The notes under the pieces are model-generated. The model was not told where the DNA came from. It ran no database searches and saw only the letters and a program-made list of their open reading frames with translations. The position numbers were made by a program, and so were the translations under genes. Below, piece by piece: positions 25,672 through 34,387 of a DNA stretch of 64,000 bases (positions are counted from its first letter, which is position 1; every line of letters starts with the position of its first letter). The DNA is from Prolixibacteraceae bacterium UBA1413 (GTDB lineage Bacteria; Bacteroidota; Bacteroidia; Bacteroidales; Prolixibacteraceae): the NCBI GenBank assembly GCA_002304925.1, contig DBPT01000010.1, positions 1 through 64,000 on the forward strand, written 5' to 3'.

Positions 25672-25831
25672 TTTCCGGCGAGCGCCTTGACGCATCTGTT
25701 CTTTGTATCAGGTAAGCATGAATGCCTGGTCTCTGCTTATGGCCAAGCCGGTGCTGAAACCCGTCGAATTCATCCCGCTATTCCGGGATTTGCTTCCCCG
25801 TCAGCGCTACGACGGGAAGTTCCAATTCCGG
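25672..25831 (+). repeat. Structured intergenic repeat, copy B
   Basis: Second copy of the roughly 160-bp element. Two hairpins are clear: ATCCCG-6-CGGGAT (25772-25789) and CCCGTC-8-GACGGG (25797-25816). Copy C keeps both, with a compensating T-A to C-G change in the second. It fills most of the gap between a Gfo gene and the kinase gene and contains no supportable gene. Confidence 0.85.
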
Positions 25832-25907
25832 AGAGCGAAATCCCTCCGGATCAGTCCGGAAACATCAAACAATAAGTAAATTTTAAAATATTAAATCAAA
25901 AATTAAT

Positions 25908-26987
25908 ATGAGCGTTCAGTTAAAGAAAGAGTTTAAGTATGCTATGCTGGTACCGACCAGCATGGGGGTAAGGATTACGCCCGTAAACGGACAACCCGTT
26001 TACAGCAGTACCCTGTTTGAAATGCATGCTACCAGTGCCGAAACCAATGTGGCCAGCATCTCTTCCTATCTGGGACTGCCGGTAAAAGTGCTGACCACAT
26101 TTGTAAAGGACAGCCCGATTGCTGCATTTATAAAAAGTAATCTCCGGAGCCGGAACATGGATTTTGAAGGACCTGAAGTTGCCCAGGAAAATCCGTGGGG
26201 ATTCCGCCACCAGTTTAACATCGCCGACAGCGGCTTCGGAGTCAGGGGTCCCCGGGTGCAGAACGACCGGGCCGGGGAAGTAGGGAGAACTTTAAACGTC
26301 AAAGATTTTGACCTGGAAAGAATTTTCGGTAATGAGGGCGTGCAAATTGTCCACATCTCAGGCCTGATCGGAGCCTTGTCGCCTGATACCGGTCAATTCT
26401 GCCTCGAATTGGCCCGTTTTGCAAAAAAACACGGTACCCTGATCTCCTTTGACCTGAACTACCGGGCTTCCTTCTGGAAAGGCAGGGAAACAGAGCTACA
26501 TAATATATTTACCGAAATAGCATCCATAGCCGATATCCTTATCGGCAATGAAGAAGATTTCCAGCTCTGCTTGGGAATTGAGGGCCCGGAAGCAGGAGGC
26601 AAGGGAATCTCCTCGGAAATTGATCTTTTTAAGGAGATGATCAGCAGGGTTAAGAAAGCTTTCCCGCATGCTTCAGTCTTTGCCAACACCTTACGCCAGG
26701 TGATCAGTGTAAACGAACACCTCTGGGGCGCCATCATGCTCGAAGGAAACAACTGGCACGTAATCGAACCCAGGAAGATTAACGTTCTCGACCGGATCGG
26801 CGGTGGCGACGGTTTCGTCGGGGGACTCCTCTACGGAATCCTTAAAGGCTGGGAACCTGAAAAATGGGCGCAGTTTGGATGGGCTACGGGCGCACTGGCC
26901 ACTACATTCCTCACCGACTATGTCCAGCCGGCGGACGAAGAGATGGTGTGGAGCGTCTGGAAGGGAAATGCCAGGGTCAGACGATAA
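25908..26987 (+). CDS. kdgK: PfkB-family sugar-acid kinase, probable 2-dehydro-3-deoxygluconate kinase
   Basis: The 359-residue protein belongs to the PfkB/ribokinase family: early substrate-binding residues (SAETNVASISSYLGLPV) and the C-terminal anion-hole/catalytic motif DRIGGGDGFVGGLLYG (about 295-310) with the catalytic Asp. The phosphorylated sugar cannot be read from motifs, but placement with mannonate oxidoreductase fits KDG kinase, which makes KDPG for an aldolase. The first position of the usual DTxGAGD motif pair is changed to DRIGGGD, which is tolerated in this subfamily. No kdpg aldolase gene is in the window. Confidence 0.75.
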   Translation: MSVQLKKEFKYAMLVPTSMGVRITPVNGQPVYSSTLFEMHATSAETNVASISSYLGLPVKVLTTFVKDSPIAAFIKSNLRSRNMDFEGPEVAQENPWGFRHQFNIADSGFGVRGPRVQNDRAGEVGRTLNVKDFDLERIFGNEGVQIVHISGLIGALSPDTGQFCLELARFAKKHGTLISFDLNYRASFWKGRETELHNIFTEIASIADILIGNEEDFQLCLGIEGPEAGGKGISSEIDLFKEMISRVKKAFPHASVFANTLRQVISVNEHLWGAIMLEGNNWHVIEPRKINVLDRIGGGDGFVGGLLYGILKGWEPEKWAQFGWATGALATTFLTDYVQPADEEMVWSVWKGNARVRR

Positions 26988-26992
26988 GCATA

Positions 26993-27094
26993 GGCTGAGG
27001 TTAAGGATAAGGTTGATGAATGCAGGTGTATGGAATAACCTCCGGTCTGTCAGTGGATGGACCGAGGATGGGAGGTTATTCCGGCTCCTCAGCC
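26993..27094. repeat. Nested palindrome after the KDG-type kinase gene
   Basis: Three stems nest: GGCTGAGG/CCTCAGCC outside, the 12-base GGAATAACCTCC/GGAGGTTATTCC inside (27032-27043 and 27071-27082), and GGTC/GACC at the tip (27044-27047, 27060-27063). The folded RNA or cruciform would be about 100 bases. No T run follows. It lies in the middle of a same-strand gene series and may be a processing or attenuation site, or a mobile palindromic element. Confidence 0.85.
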
Positions 27095-27158
27095 GCTTCC
27101 TGACAGGGTAAGTTAAAGGATGAGAAAGTGATTCTATGGTCAACTTAAAGTTTTTAAA

Positions 27159-28445
27159 ATGATATTCTTTGAAAGCGGATCGCCCAGCAGTAACATGACG
27201 GCTGACGATTTAAGAAACGGCTTATACCGGGCATTTGAGAAAATAGGTTTCCGGAAGAAGGTGCTGGCCATACCTCCCGATTTCACGCGGCTGCCCAGCC
27301 GTGCCGGAGAACTGACGGAGATGAGCTTCGAATACTTCGGGAGCAAGCTCACCGATATCCTGCCCGCTTTGGGGACCCACTCGCCCATGACAGACCACCA
27401 GATCGGCAACATGTTCGGGAAAACCCCTCGGGAGTTGTTCCGAGACCATGACTGGCGCAACGATGTAGTGACCCTGGGCTATGTACCCGGTGAATTTGTG
27501 AAGGAAGTATCTGAAGGGGTCGTGGACTATCCCTGGCCTGCCCAGGTCAACAAGTTGCTCGTGGAGGGGGGATTTGACCTGATCCTCTCTCTCGGACAGG
27601 TCGTTCCCCATGAGGTGGTAGGAATGGCCAATTACAACAAAAATATCTTTGTCGGCACCGGAGGTGCCGAAGGAATCAACAAAAGCCATTTCATAGGGGC
27701 GGCCTACGGAATGGAAAAGATGATGGGAAGGGCCGATACCCCCGTACGGAAAATCTTCAACTATGCCTCGGAACACTTTGCGAATCACCTACCTATCGTA
27801 TATTGCCAGACAGTCGTGGGAGTGAATAAGGTGGGGAAGCTTCAAACATACGGACTTTTTATCGGCGATGACTTTGAAGTGTTTGATAAGGCAGCCAGGC
27901 TCTCTCTCGAAGTTAATTTTGAGATGGTTGAAAAACCGTTGCAAAAAGTGGTCGTCTGGCTCGACCCCTCGGAATTTAAAAGCACCTGGCTGGGTAACAA
28001 AAGCATTTACCGCACTAGGATGGCGCTTGCCGATGGTGGGGAACTGGTTGTTTTGGCACCGGCACTCAAGGAATTCGGCGAGGACGGGGAAATCGACCGG
28101 CTGATCCGTAAATATGGTTATTTCGGTACTCCCCACACCCTGAAAGTCACCGCTGAAAACGAAGACCTGCAAAATAACCTCAGCGCAGCAGCCCATCTGA
28201 TACACGGCTCCTCCGAAGGACGCTTCTCCATCACCTACTGCCCCGGCAAGGTTGAAGGTAACCTGACCCGTCAGGAGATCGAAAGCGTGGGATTCCAATG
28301 GGCCGATTACGACAAAATCGTGGCTAGCTACGATCCCGGGGCACTGAAGGACGGTTTCAACACCCTCCCCAACGGCGAAGAGATCTTTTTTATCTCCAAT
28401 CCGGCTCTGGGACTCTGGGCTTTCCGCGACAGATTTAAAAAGTGA
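27159..28445 (+). CDS. LarA-superfamily epimerase, possible gluconate/mannonate 2-epimerase
   Basis: The 428-residue protein is a LarA/DUF2088 homologue. Residues H151, K161 and H177 reproduce the spacing of LarA H174, K184 and H200; the Lys anchors the nickel-pincer nucleotide cofactor. H74, in LGTHSPMT, fits the LarA catalytic His. The family racemises or epimerises 2-hydroxy acids, and known members include lactate racemase and D-gluconate 2-epimerase. Here it lies among mannonate and KDG genes, so interconversion of gluconate and mannonate is the best inference. The larB, larC and larE cofactor genes are not in the window. Confidence 0.75.
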   Translation: MIFFESGSPSSNMTADDLRNGLYRAFEKIGFRKKVLAIPPDFTRLPSRAGELTEMSFEYFGSKLTDILPALGTHSPMTDHQIGNMFGKTPRELFRDHDWRNDVVTLGYVPGEFVKEVSEGVVDYPWPAQVNKLLVEGGFDLILSLGQVVPHEVVGMANYNKNIFVGTGGAEGINKSHFIGAAYGMEKMMGRADTPVRKIFNYASEHFANHLPIVYCQTVVGVNKVGKLQTYGLFIGDDFEVFDKAARLSLEVNFEMVEKPLQKVVVWLDPSEFKSTWLGNKSIYRTRMALADGGELVVLAPALKEFGEDGEIDRLIRKYGYFGTPHTLKVTAENEDLQNNLSAAAHLIHGSSEGRFSITYCPGKVEGNLTRQEIESVGFQWADYDKIVASYDPGALKDGFNTLPNGEEIFFISNPALGLWAFRDRFKK

Positions 28446-28495
28446 CGATGAATCGTTATACACGTAACCAGTGACCGGTTACATCTTCTTCAAGG

Positions 28496-29500
28496 ATGGA
28501 AATTCTTACTGAAATTAACTGGGGCATCATCGGGGCGGGCAATGTCACCGAAATGAAAAGCGGTCCTGCCTTCGGCAAGGTGCCTCATTCGCGCCTGGTG
28601 GCCATCATGCGCAGGGATATGGCAAAAGCAGAGGATTATGCACGGCGGCACCAGGTACCTCGCTGGTATGTGGATGCCGAAGAATTAATCCGCGATCGGG
28701 AAGTCAATGCCATTTATGTGGCCACTCCCCCCTCCTCCCATGCCAGCTATGCCATCAGGGCGATGAAGGCCGGTAAACCCGCATATGTAGAAAAGCCCAT
28801 GGCACTCAACTACCGCGAATGCCTCGAAATGATCAGAATTTCGAAAGAAACGGGAATGCCTTTATTTGTTGCTTATTACAGGCGGTCACTTCCAGCTTTT
28901 CTTAAAGTTAAAGATCTTGTCGGGGAAGGAGCCATCGGTTCCGTACTGACGGTAAATCTGAAACTTTACAAGCAAGCGCGGGAACGGGGAGTCGATCCCG
29001 CCCGGATGAGCTGGCATGTTTTTCCGGAAATTTCAGGAGCCGGATATTTTTATGACCTTGCCTCGCACCAGTTTGATTACCTCGATTTTCTTTTCGGTCC
29101 CGTTGCCGATGTGAGGGGCATGGCGGTCAACCGGGCGGGACTCTATACGGCGGAAGACACGGTGACCTGCAGTTTCCGGTTTCAAAACGGGATCACGGGT
29201 ACGGGCAGCTGGTGTTTTGCGGTTCATAAAACCGCGGAAACCGACCTTATCGAAATCATCGGAGACGAGGGAATAATCACATTCTCCTGTTTTCAACACG
29301 GGGAGGTAGTCCTGGAAAACCGGGAGGGGATTCACAAATTCCGGTTCCAGAACCCGGAGAATATCCAGCTGAACCTCATCAGCCAGGTAGTCAGGGAATT
29401 GTGTGGCGAGGGGAAATGTGTAAGTACGGGCATTTCCGCTGCCCGCACCAGCCGTGTTCTGGAGGAGGTCGTGCAGGAATACTATAAAAATGGCAAATGA
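28496..29500 (+). CDS. Gfo/Idh/MocA-family oxidoreductase, cytosolic
   Basis: This 334-residue member has no signal peptide. It opens with the Rossmann segment INWGIIGAGNVTEMKS and carries the conserved motif YVEKPMALNYRECLEM, where the Lys is catalytic, followed by the substrate-binding alpha/beta domain. It would act on a phosphorylated or free sugar derivative with NAD(P). It is followed by pdxB after only 3 bases, so the two are coupled. The substrate is not identified. Confidence 0.88.
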   Translation: MEILTEINWGIIGAGNVTEMKSGPAFGKVPHSRLVAIMRRDMAKAEDYARRHQVPRWYVDAEELIRDREVNAIYVATPPSSHASYAIRAMKAGKPAYVEKPMALNYRECLEMIRISKETGMPLFVAYYRRSLPAFLKVKDLVGEGAIGSVLTVNLKLYKQARERGVDPARMSWHVFPEISGAGYFYDLASHQFDYLDFLFGPVADVRGMAVNRAGLYTAEDTVTCSFRFQNGITGTGSWCFAVHKTAETDLIEIIGDEGIITFSCFQHGEVVLENREGIHKFRFQNPENIQLNLISQVVRELCGEGKCVSTGISAARTSRVLEEVVQEYYKNGK

Positions 29501-29503
29501 GCA

Positions 29504-30631
29504 ATGAAAATCGTAATTGACGATAAAATCCCCTATATCAGGGGAGTATTTGAGCCTGTGGCCGAGGTGGTATATCTTCCCGGAAGCAGGACCACGCCGG
29601 AGGTGGTACATACCGCCGATGCGCTGATCACAAGGACCCGTACCCTCTGCAATGCCAAACTGCTGGAGGGCTCATCGGTCAGGTTTATTGCCACGGCAAC
29701 CATCGGATTTGACCATATTGACGTTGATTACTGTAAAAGAGCGGGAATTCAATGGGGCAACGCTCCGGGATGCAATGCGGGAAGTGTGGAACAATACATT
29801 GCATCAGCCTTACTGCTGTGGGCCGGAGAGAAAAATGCCCCGCTGAGGGGAAAAACCCTGGGAATAGTGGGTGTGGGGAATGTGGGTTCCAAAATTGGGC
29901 GTCTCGGAAATATCCTTGGGATGCGCGTTTTACTGAACGACCCGCCCCGGGAACGAGTTGAAGGTCCCGGCGCTTTTGTCTCCCTGGAAACCATCCGCCG
30001 CGAAGCAGACATCATCACCTTTCATGTCCCCCTGAACATGACCGGGGAGGATGCCACCTACCATATGGTGAACCGGATTTTCCTTTCGGAAATGGGAAAA
30101 ACACCCTTGCTGATCAACAGCTGCAGAGGAGAAGTATTTGACACACCGGCAATTACCGAAGCAATAGAAAACCATGTGGTCTCCGGTTTTATTGCCGACT
30201 GTTGGGAAAACGAACCGGAGATCAGCCTGCGGCTGATGAATCAGTGTTTTCTGGCCACTCCTCATATCGCGGGTTATTCGAAAGACGGAAAGGCCAACGG
30301 AACCCGCATGAGCGTACAGGCTGTCAGCCGCTTCTTCAACCTGGGGATGGATGACTGGCAACCCCATGATATTGAAATGCCGGAGAGAACGGTCGTAGAA
30401 ATCGATGGTGCCGGCCGGAACGGGGAATCCATCCTGAGAGAAGCTGTGCTGGCTACTTACGACATACGCAGCGATGACCAGGCCTTGCGAAGCAATCCTG
30501 CCGGCTTTGAAAAACTTAGGGGCGACTACCCGGTACGACGGGAATTTCCTGCGTATACGGCCGCTTTGAGAAATGTCCCCAACCCGGTGGCGGAAAAGTT
30601 GAAACTTTTGGGATTTAAAATCAAACTTTAG
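29504..30631 (+). CDS. pdxB: 4-phosphoerythronate dehydrogenase
   Basis: The 375-residue protein has the D-2-hydroxyacid dehydrogenase core and the PdxB C-terminal dimerisation domain. Marks are MKIVIDDKIPYIRGVFEP, ATIGFDHID, the NAD motif GIVGVGNVGSKIG, NSCRGEVFD, and the catalytic His in ATPHIAGYS. It oxidises 4-phospho-D-erythronate in the DXP-dependent route to pyridoxal 5'-phosphate. It follows the Gfo gene closely and precedes gnd. Its place in a sugar-acid locus is unusual for a vitamin gene. Confidence 0.93.
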   Translation: MKIVIDDKIPYIRGVFEPVAEVVYLPGSRTTPEVVHTADALITRTRTLCNAKLLEGSSVRFIATATIGFDHIDVDYCKRAGIQWGNAPGCNAGSVEQYIASALLLWAGEKNAPLRGKTLGIVGVGNVGSKIGRLGNILGMRVLLNDPPRERVEGPGAFVSLETIRREADIITFHVPLNMTGEDATYHMVNRIFLSEMGKTPLLINSCRGEVFDTPAITEAIENHVVSGFIADCWENEPEISLRLMNQCFLATPHIAGYSKDGKANGTRMSVQAVSRFFNLGMDDWQPHDIEMPERTVVEIDGAGRNGESILREAVLATYDIRSDDQALRSNPAGFEKLRGDYPVRREFPAYTAALRNVPNPVAEKLKLLGFKIKL

Positions 30632-30661
30632 AAATATTCACAATTATAATAAAGAAGGAAA

Positions 30662-32116
30662 ATGAAGAAATTAGCAGACATCGGATTGATCGGGTTGGCC
30701 GTTATGGGCGAGAACCTGGTATTGAACATGGAGAGTAAAGGATTCACGGTAGCTGTGTACAACAGGACTGTGTCGAAGGTCGACGCTTTCATCCACGGGC
30801 GGGGTTCCGGGAAGAAGTTCATCGGGGCCCGCAGCATTGAAGAACTGGTAGCCTCCCTGGAGCGTCCCCGCAAGGTGATGATGCTGGTGAAGGCAGGGAA
30901 ACCTGTCGATGATTTCATTGAGTTGCTCCTCCCCCATCTGGAACCGGGCGATATCATCATTGACGGTGGGAATTCCCATTTCCCCGATACCATCCGCCGG
31001 ACGAACTATGTGGAGAGCAAGGGTTTGCTGTACATCGGCACGGGGGTTTCCGGCGGTGAGGAAGGTGCCCTGCTCGGGCCATCCATGATGCCCGGGGGTT
31101 CACCCGCCGCATGGCCTCATGTGAAGGAGATCTTCCAGGCCGTGGCCGCCAAAGTCGAAGACGGAAGTCCCTGCTGCGACTGGGTGGGAGAAGGCGGTGC
31201 TGGTCATTTCGTCAAAATGGTGCACAACGGTATCGAGTACGGCGACATGCAGATCATCAACGAAGCCTACCACCTGATGAAGGATCTCCTGGGAATGGGT
31301 GCTTTCGAACAGCATGAAGTCTTTAAGAAGTGGAATAACGAAGAACTCGACAGTTACCTCATCGAGATTACCCGCGATATCCTGGCTTTTAAGGATGAGG
31401 ACGGGGAACCCATCGTTGAGAAGATTCTGGATACGGCCGGTCAGAAAGGTACCGGCAAATGGACTGCGGTTACAGCGCTCGACTTGGGGATTCCGCTGAC
31501 CCTGATCGGGGAGTCGGTTTTTTCACGCTGCCTCTCAGCTCAGAAGGAGATCCGTGTGGCTGCCGCCAAGGTTCTTCGCGGCCCCAAACCGCTCTTCACA
31601 GGCGACAAAAAAGAGTTTCTCGACGACCTGAAAATGGCCCTTTACGGTGCCAAAATCATCTCTTACGCCCAGGGGTACAACCTGATGATGGAAGCCGCCA
31701 ATGAGTACGGCTGGAATCTCAACTACGGCGGTATTGCCCTGATGTGGCGGGGAGGATGCATTATCAGGTCGGTTTTCCTCGGAGACATCAAAAAGGCTTT
31801 TGATAAGAATCCTGCCCTTCCCAACCTGTTACTCGATCCTTTCTTCCGGGAGAAGGTGGAAGCGACCCAGGAAGGTTGGAGGCGGGTGTGCGCCACCGCC
31901 CTGAGCAATGGCATCCCGGTGCCGGCACTCTCTTCGGCGCTCTGCTATTTCGACGGCTTCCGCAGTGAGCGGCTGCCCGCCAACCTGCTGCAGGCCCAGC
32001 GCGATTACTTCGGCGCTCATATGTATGAAAGGGTTGACCGGCCGCGTGGCGAATTCTTCCATACCAACTGGACAGGCCGCGGAGGGGAAACCGCCAGTTC
32101 TACCTATGTGGTATAA
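30662..32116 (+). CDS. gnd: 6-phosphogluconate dehydrogenase, decarboxylating
   Basis: At 484 residues this is a long-chain (homodimeric) 6-phosphogluconate dehydrogenase, which makes ribulose 5-phosphate, CO2 and NADPH. Seen are the cofactor motif IGLAVMGENLVLNM with NRT (NADP-type), GDIIIDGGNS, the substrate-binding GTGVSGGEEGAL, catalytic VKMVHNGIEYGDMQ and the C-terminal HTNWTGRGG. A purine-rich AAGAAGGAAA precedes the ATG. It is the last gene of the plus-strand series and is followed by a strong terminator. It gives gluconate a second route besides the KDG branch. Confidence 0.96.
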   Translation: MKKLADIGLIGLAVMGENLVLNMESKGFTVAVYNRTVSKVDAFIHGRGSGKKFIGARSIEELVASLERPRKVMMLVKAGKPVDDFIELLLPHLEPGDIIIDGGNSHFPDTIRRTNYVESKGLLYIGTGVSGGEEGALLGPSMMPGGSPAAWPHVKEIFQAVAAKVEDGSPCCDWVGEGGAGHFVKMVHNGIEYGDMQIINEAYHLMKDLLGMGAFEQHEVFKKWNNEELDSYLIEITRDILAFKDEDGEPIVEKILDTAGQKGTGKWTAVTALDLGIPLTLIGESVFSRCLSAQKEIRVAAAKVLRGPKPLFTGDKKEFLDDLKMALYGAKIISYAQGYNLMMEAANEYGWNLNYGGIALMWRGGCIIRSVFLGDIKKAFDKNPALPNLLLDPFFREKVEATQEGWRRVCATALSNGIPVPALSSALCYFDGFRSERLPANLLQAQRDYFGAHMYERVDRPRGEFFHTNWTGRGGETASSTYVV

Positions 32117-32137
32117 GCCATTCTGCAAATGATTGTC

Positions 32138-32173
32138 AAACGGCCGGATCCCATGAAAGATCCGGCCGTTTTT
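32138..32173. terminator. Strong intrinsic terminator after gnd
   Basis: A perfect 13-bp stem, AAACGGCCGGATC/GATCCGGCCGTTT, with an 8-base loop, ends in T5 on the plus strand and A3 on the other side. It separates gnd from the convergent antiporter gene and may work in both directions. Confidence 0.93.
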
Positions 32174-32227
32174 CTGCTTGATTCGCTCTTCATCCCGGGG
32201 TCAGGGCAAAGGGAAAAAGAGCCGGTT

Positions 32228-34384
32228 TTAACGGCGGGTGATCAGCCTGCCGATTGTTTTCAGCAATGTTTCAAGCTGTTTATAATCTCCTGAGAGGGGG
32301 TCAAAGACCAATCCCGAGGAAAGATCCTCATGCTGGGAATCCAGTCCGGTTTGACGCGGGTAGATGAGGATAAAGTTTTTCCCTTCGAAATAGTCGTCCA
32401 GGTATTCGGGAACCTTGTCCATCAAGTGGTGGAAAGAGGGGTAGTTTCTCCTGCTCAGGACAAACACAAGGCAATCGTCGGTTTTTACCTCCCTTGAGAG
32501 GGTGGAAAATTTCTCCCAGTCGGGGAAATGGATGAATTCAGCTGCAACGGGGTGTTTTTTCTGAAGCTGGCTGAAGAGGTCGGCCAACTCTTTGGAGCTG
32601 TAAAAGTGCAGTCTGGCACCGGTATTCTTGCCTATATTCCACAATTTGGCCAGCCAGTTAACAAAACCAATCTCTTTTTCGGCATGGTCAGGAACAAAAA
32701 CGAGGTACCGCCTGATGGTGGCCAGGGGTTGTACGGTGCTGTAGATCAGGGTTGTGGTATCACATTTATTGAGGATGCCCTGGGTGAGGGTTCCCAGATA
32801 GGAATCAGTGAAACCTTTCTTATGGTGCATGCCCAGGATGAGGTCGGTGATTTTGTTCTCCCTGATCACATTGACAATACCGTTGACGGCGTTGGTATCG
32901 TACCGGATGATAGGGGTCAGGCGGTGATCGGTGGCAGCGGCTGATTTCTCCGCTTTCTCCATGAGGGCCTGGGCTTCCGTCTCGGCTGGCGAACCGTATT
33001 TCAAGTCGTCGATGATATGAAGGCCCAACAGCCGGCTGTGGTTTTTGGCTGAGGCGACGGTGACGCTCAGGTGTACCAGTTCTTCTACGGTTTCCGAATT
33101 CCGGAAGGGGATCAGGATTCGTTCCTCCCGTTCGAGGACTTCTGGTTCTTCTGTCGACGTCTCATCCAGGAGTATGCCGCGGGCACCCCGTTGGGTGGCA
33201 AAGGAGGCGATAGTGCAGGTCACCAGGATCATGACTACGGTGCCGTTCAGGATATTCTCGTTGAGCAGTCTCACCGGAAGCCCATCTGAGGTGTATCCAA
33301 TGATAATGTTGTAACCGATCAGGACGGCCGCAAGAGTGGATGCAGCCTGTGAATTGGTCAGTCCGAACATGACCAGCAATTCGTTTTTCCCGAATCGGAA
33401 GGCTTTCTGCGAAAGTAAGGCTGCCAGATACTTGGCAAGGGTTGCGACGACTGTCATCACGGTCGCCACCACCAGGGTGTCCGTGCCGCTGAAGAAAATC
33501 CGGAAATCGATCAGCATGCCCACGCTGATCAGGAAGAAGGGGATGAAGAGGGCATTTCCCACAAAGTCAATGCGGTTCATCAAAGGGGAAGTGTTGGGGA
33601 TCAGCCTGTTGAGTGCCAGTCCGGTAATAAAAGCCCCCAGAATAGGTTCAATACCTCCTAATTGTGCCAGAAATGCCCCCATGAAAACCAATCCCAGCAC
33701 AAGGATGTATTGCGCCACATTGTCATCGTACCGCTTCATGAACCATCGGGCTATCAACGGGAAAACGAAGAAAATAACGGAAAAGGAGATTAATATTCCC
33801 GCTACCAGCCTGACCCAGAAAAGGATCCCCGTACCTCCGTTGTGCATCCGAACAATGACAGCAAGTACCAAAAGGGCTGCCAGTGTGGTGATGATGGTAG
33901 CCCCCACCGAGACGTTGACAGCGCGGTTTTTAATGATTCCCAGCCTGCTGACGATCGGATAAGTGATCAGGGTGTTGGAGGCGTACATGCTGGCCAGCAG
34001 GACGGCCGTCACCATGGAGAGCCTCAACAGGAACACTCCGCTCAGGATCCCCAGCAACATGGGTACGACAAAGGTAAAAATTCCAAAAACCAAACTTTTC
34101 AGGGAGTTTCTCCGAAACTGGTTCATGTCCATTTCCATGCTGGAAATAAACATCAGGTAAAGCAATCCTACTGTACCAAAGAGTTCGATACTGCTGTCCC
34201 TGGCAATAAGGTTCAGCCCGTTCGGACCAAATACGGCGCCCGCAATGATCAATCCCACCAGTGGGGGGATGGAAAGCCTGTTCAGCAAAACCGGGGAAAA
34301 GAGAATGATAAAGAGGATCAACGAAAAAATGAGCACCGGGTTGGTCAGCGGCAGCGTAATATTGAAAATATTAAGTATAACCAT
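32228..34384 (-). CDS. Kef/CPA2-type cation:proton antiporter with C-terminal universal-stress-like domains
   Basis: The 718-residue protein has about 12 transmembrane helices in its first 400 residues in the CPA2 pattern, with PPLVGLIIAGAVFGPNGL, FGTVGLLYLMFISSMEMD and the core GGIEPILGAFITGLAL. Residues from about 415 to the end look like two universal-stress-protein-like alpha/beta domains rather than a Trk-type regulator domain. It would exchange Na+ or K+ for protons at the inner membrane. It starts 3 bases after buk, so it belongs to the ptb-buk operon; proton or sodium balance during acid-producing fermentation is a reasonable inference. Confidence 0.9.
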   Translation of the reverse strand: MVILNIFNITLPLTNPVLIFSLILFIILFSPVLLNRLSIPPLVGLIIAGAVFGPNGLNLIARDSSIELFGTVGLLYLMFISSMEMDMNQFRRNSLKSLVFGIFTFVVPMLLGILSGVFLLRLSMVTAVLLASMYASNTLITYPIVSRLGIIKNRAVNVSVGATIITTLAALLVLAVIVRMHNGGTGILFWVRLVAGILISFSVIFFVFPLIARWFMKRYDDNVAQYILVLGLVFMGAFLAQLGGIEPILGAFITGLALNRLIPNTSPLMNRIDFVGNALFIPFFLISVGMLIDFRIFFSGTDTLVVATVMTVVATLAKYLAALLSQKAFRFGKNELLVMFGLTNSQAASTLAAVLIGYNIIIGYTSDGLPVRLLNENILNGTVVMILVTCTIASFATQRGARGILLDETSTEEPEVLEREERILIPFRNSETVEELVHLSVTVASAKNHSRLLGLHIIDDLKYGSPAETEAQALMEKAEKSAAATDHRLTPIIRYDTNAVNGIVNVIRENKITDLILGMHHKKGFTDSYLGTLTQGILNKCDTTTLIYSTVQPLATIRRYLVFVPDHAEKEIGFVNWLAKLWNIGKNTGARLHFYSSKELADLFSQLQKKHPVAAEFIHFPDWEKFSTLSREVKTDDCLVFVLSRRNYPSFHHLMDKVPEYLDDYFEGKNFILIYPRQTGLDSQHEDLSSGLVFDPLSGDYKQLETLLKTIGRLITRR

Positions 34385-34387
34385 TTT

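Noticed and set aside
24268..25695. 475-codon open frame on the minus strand
   Set aside because: It is antisense to a Gfo/Idh/MocA gene with clear motifs.
25687..25875. 62-codon open frame in the gap before the kinase gene
   Set aside because: It lies in repeat copy B; indels between copies show that no frame is conserved.
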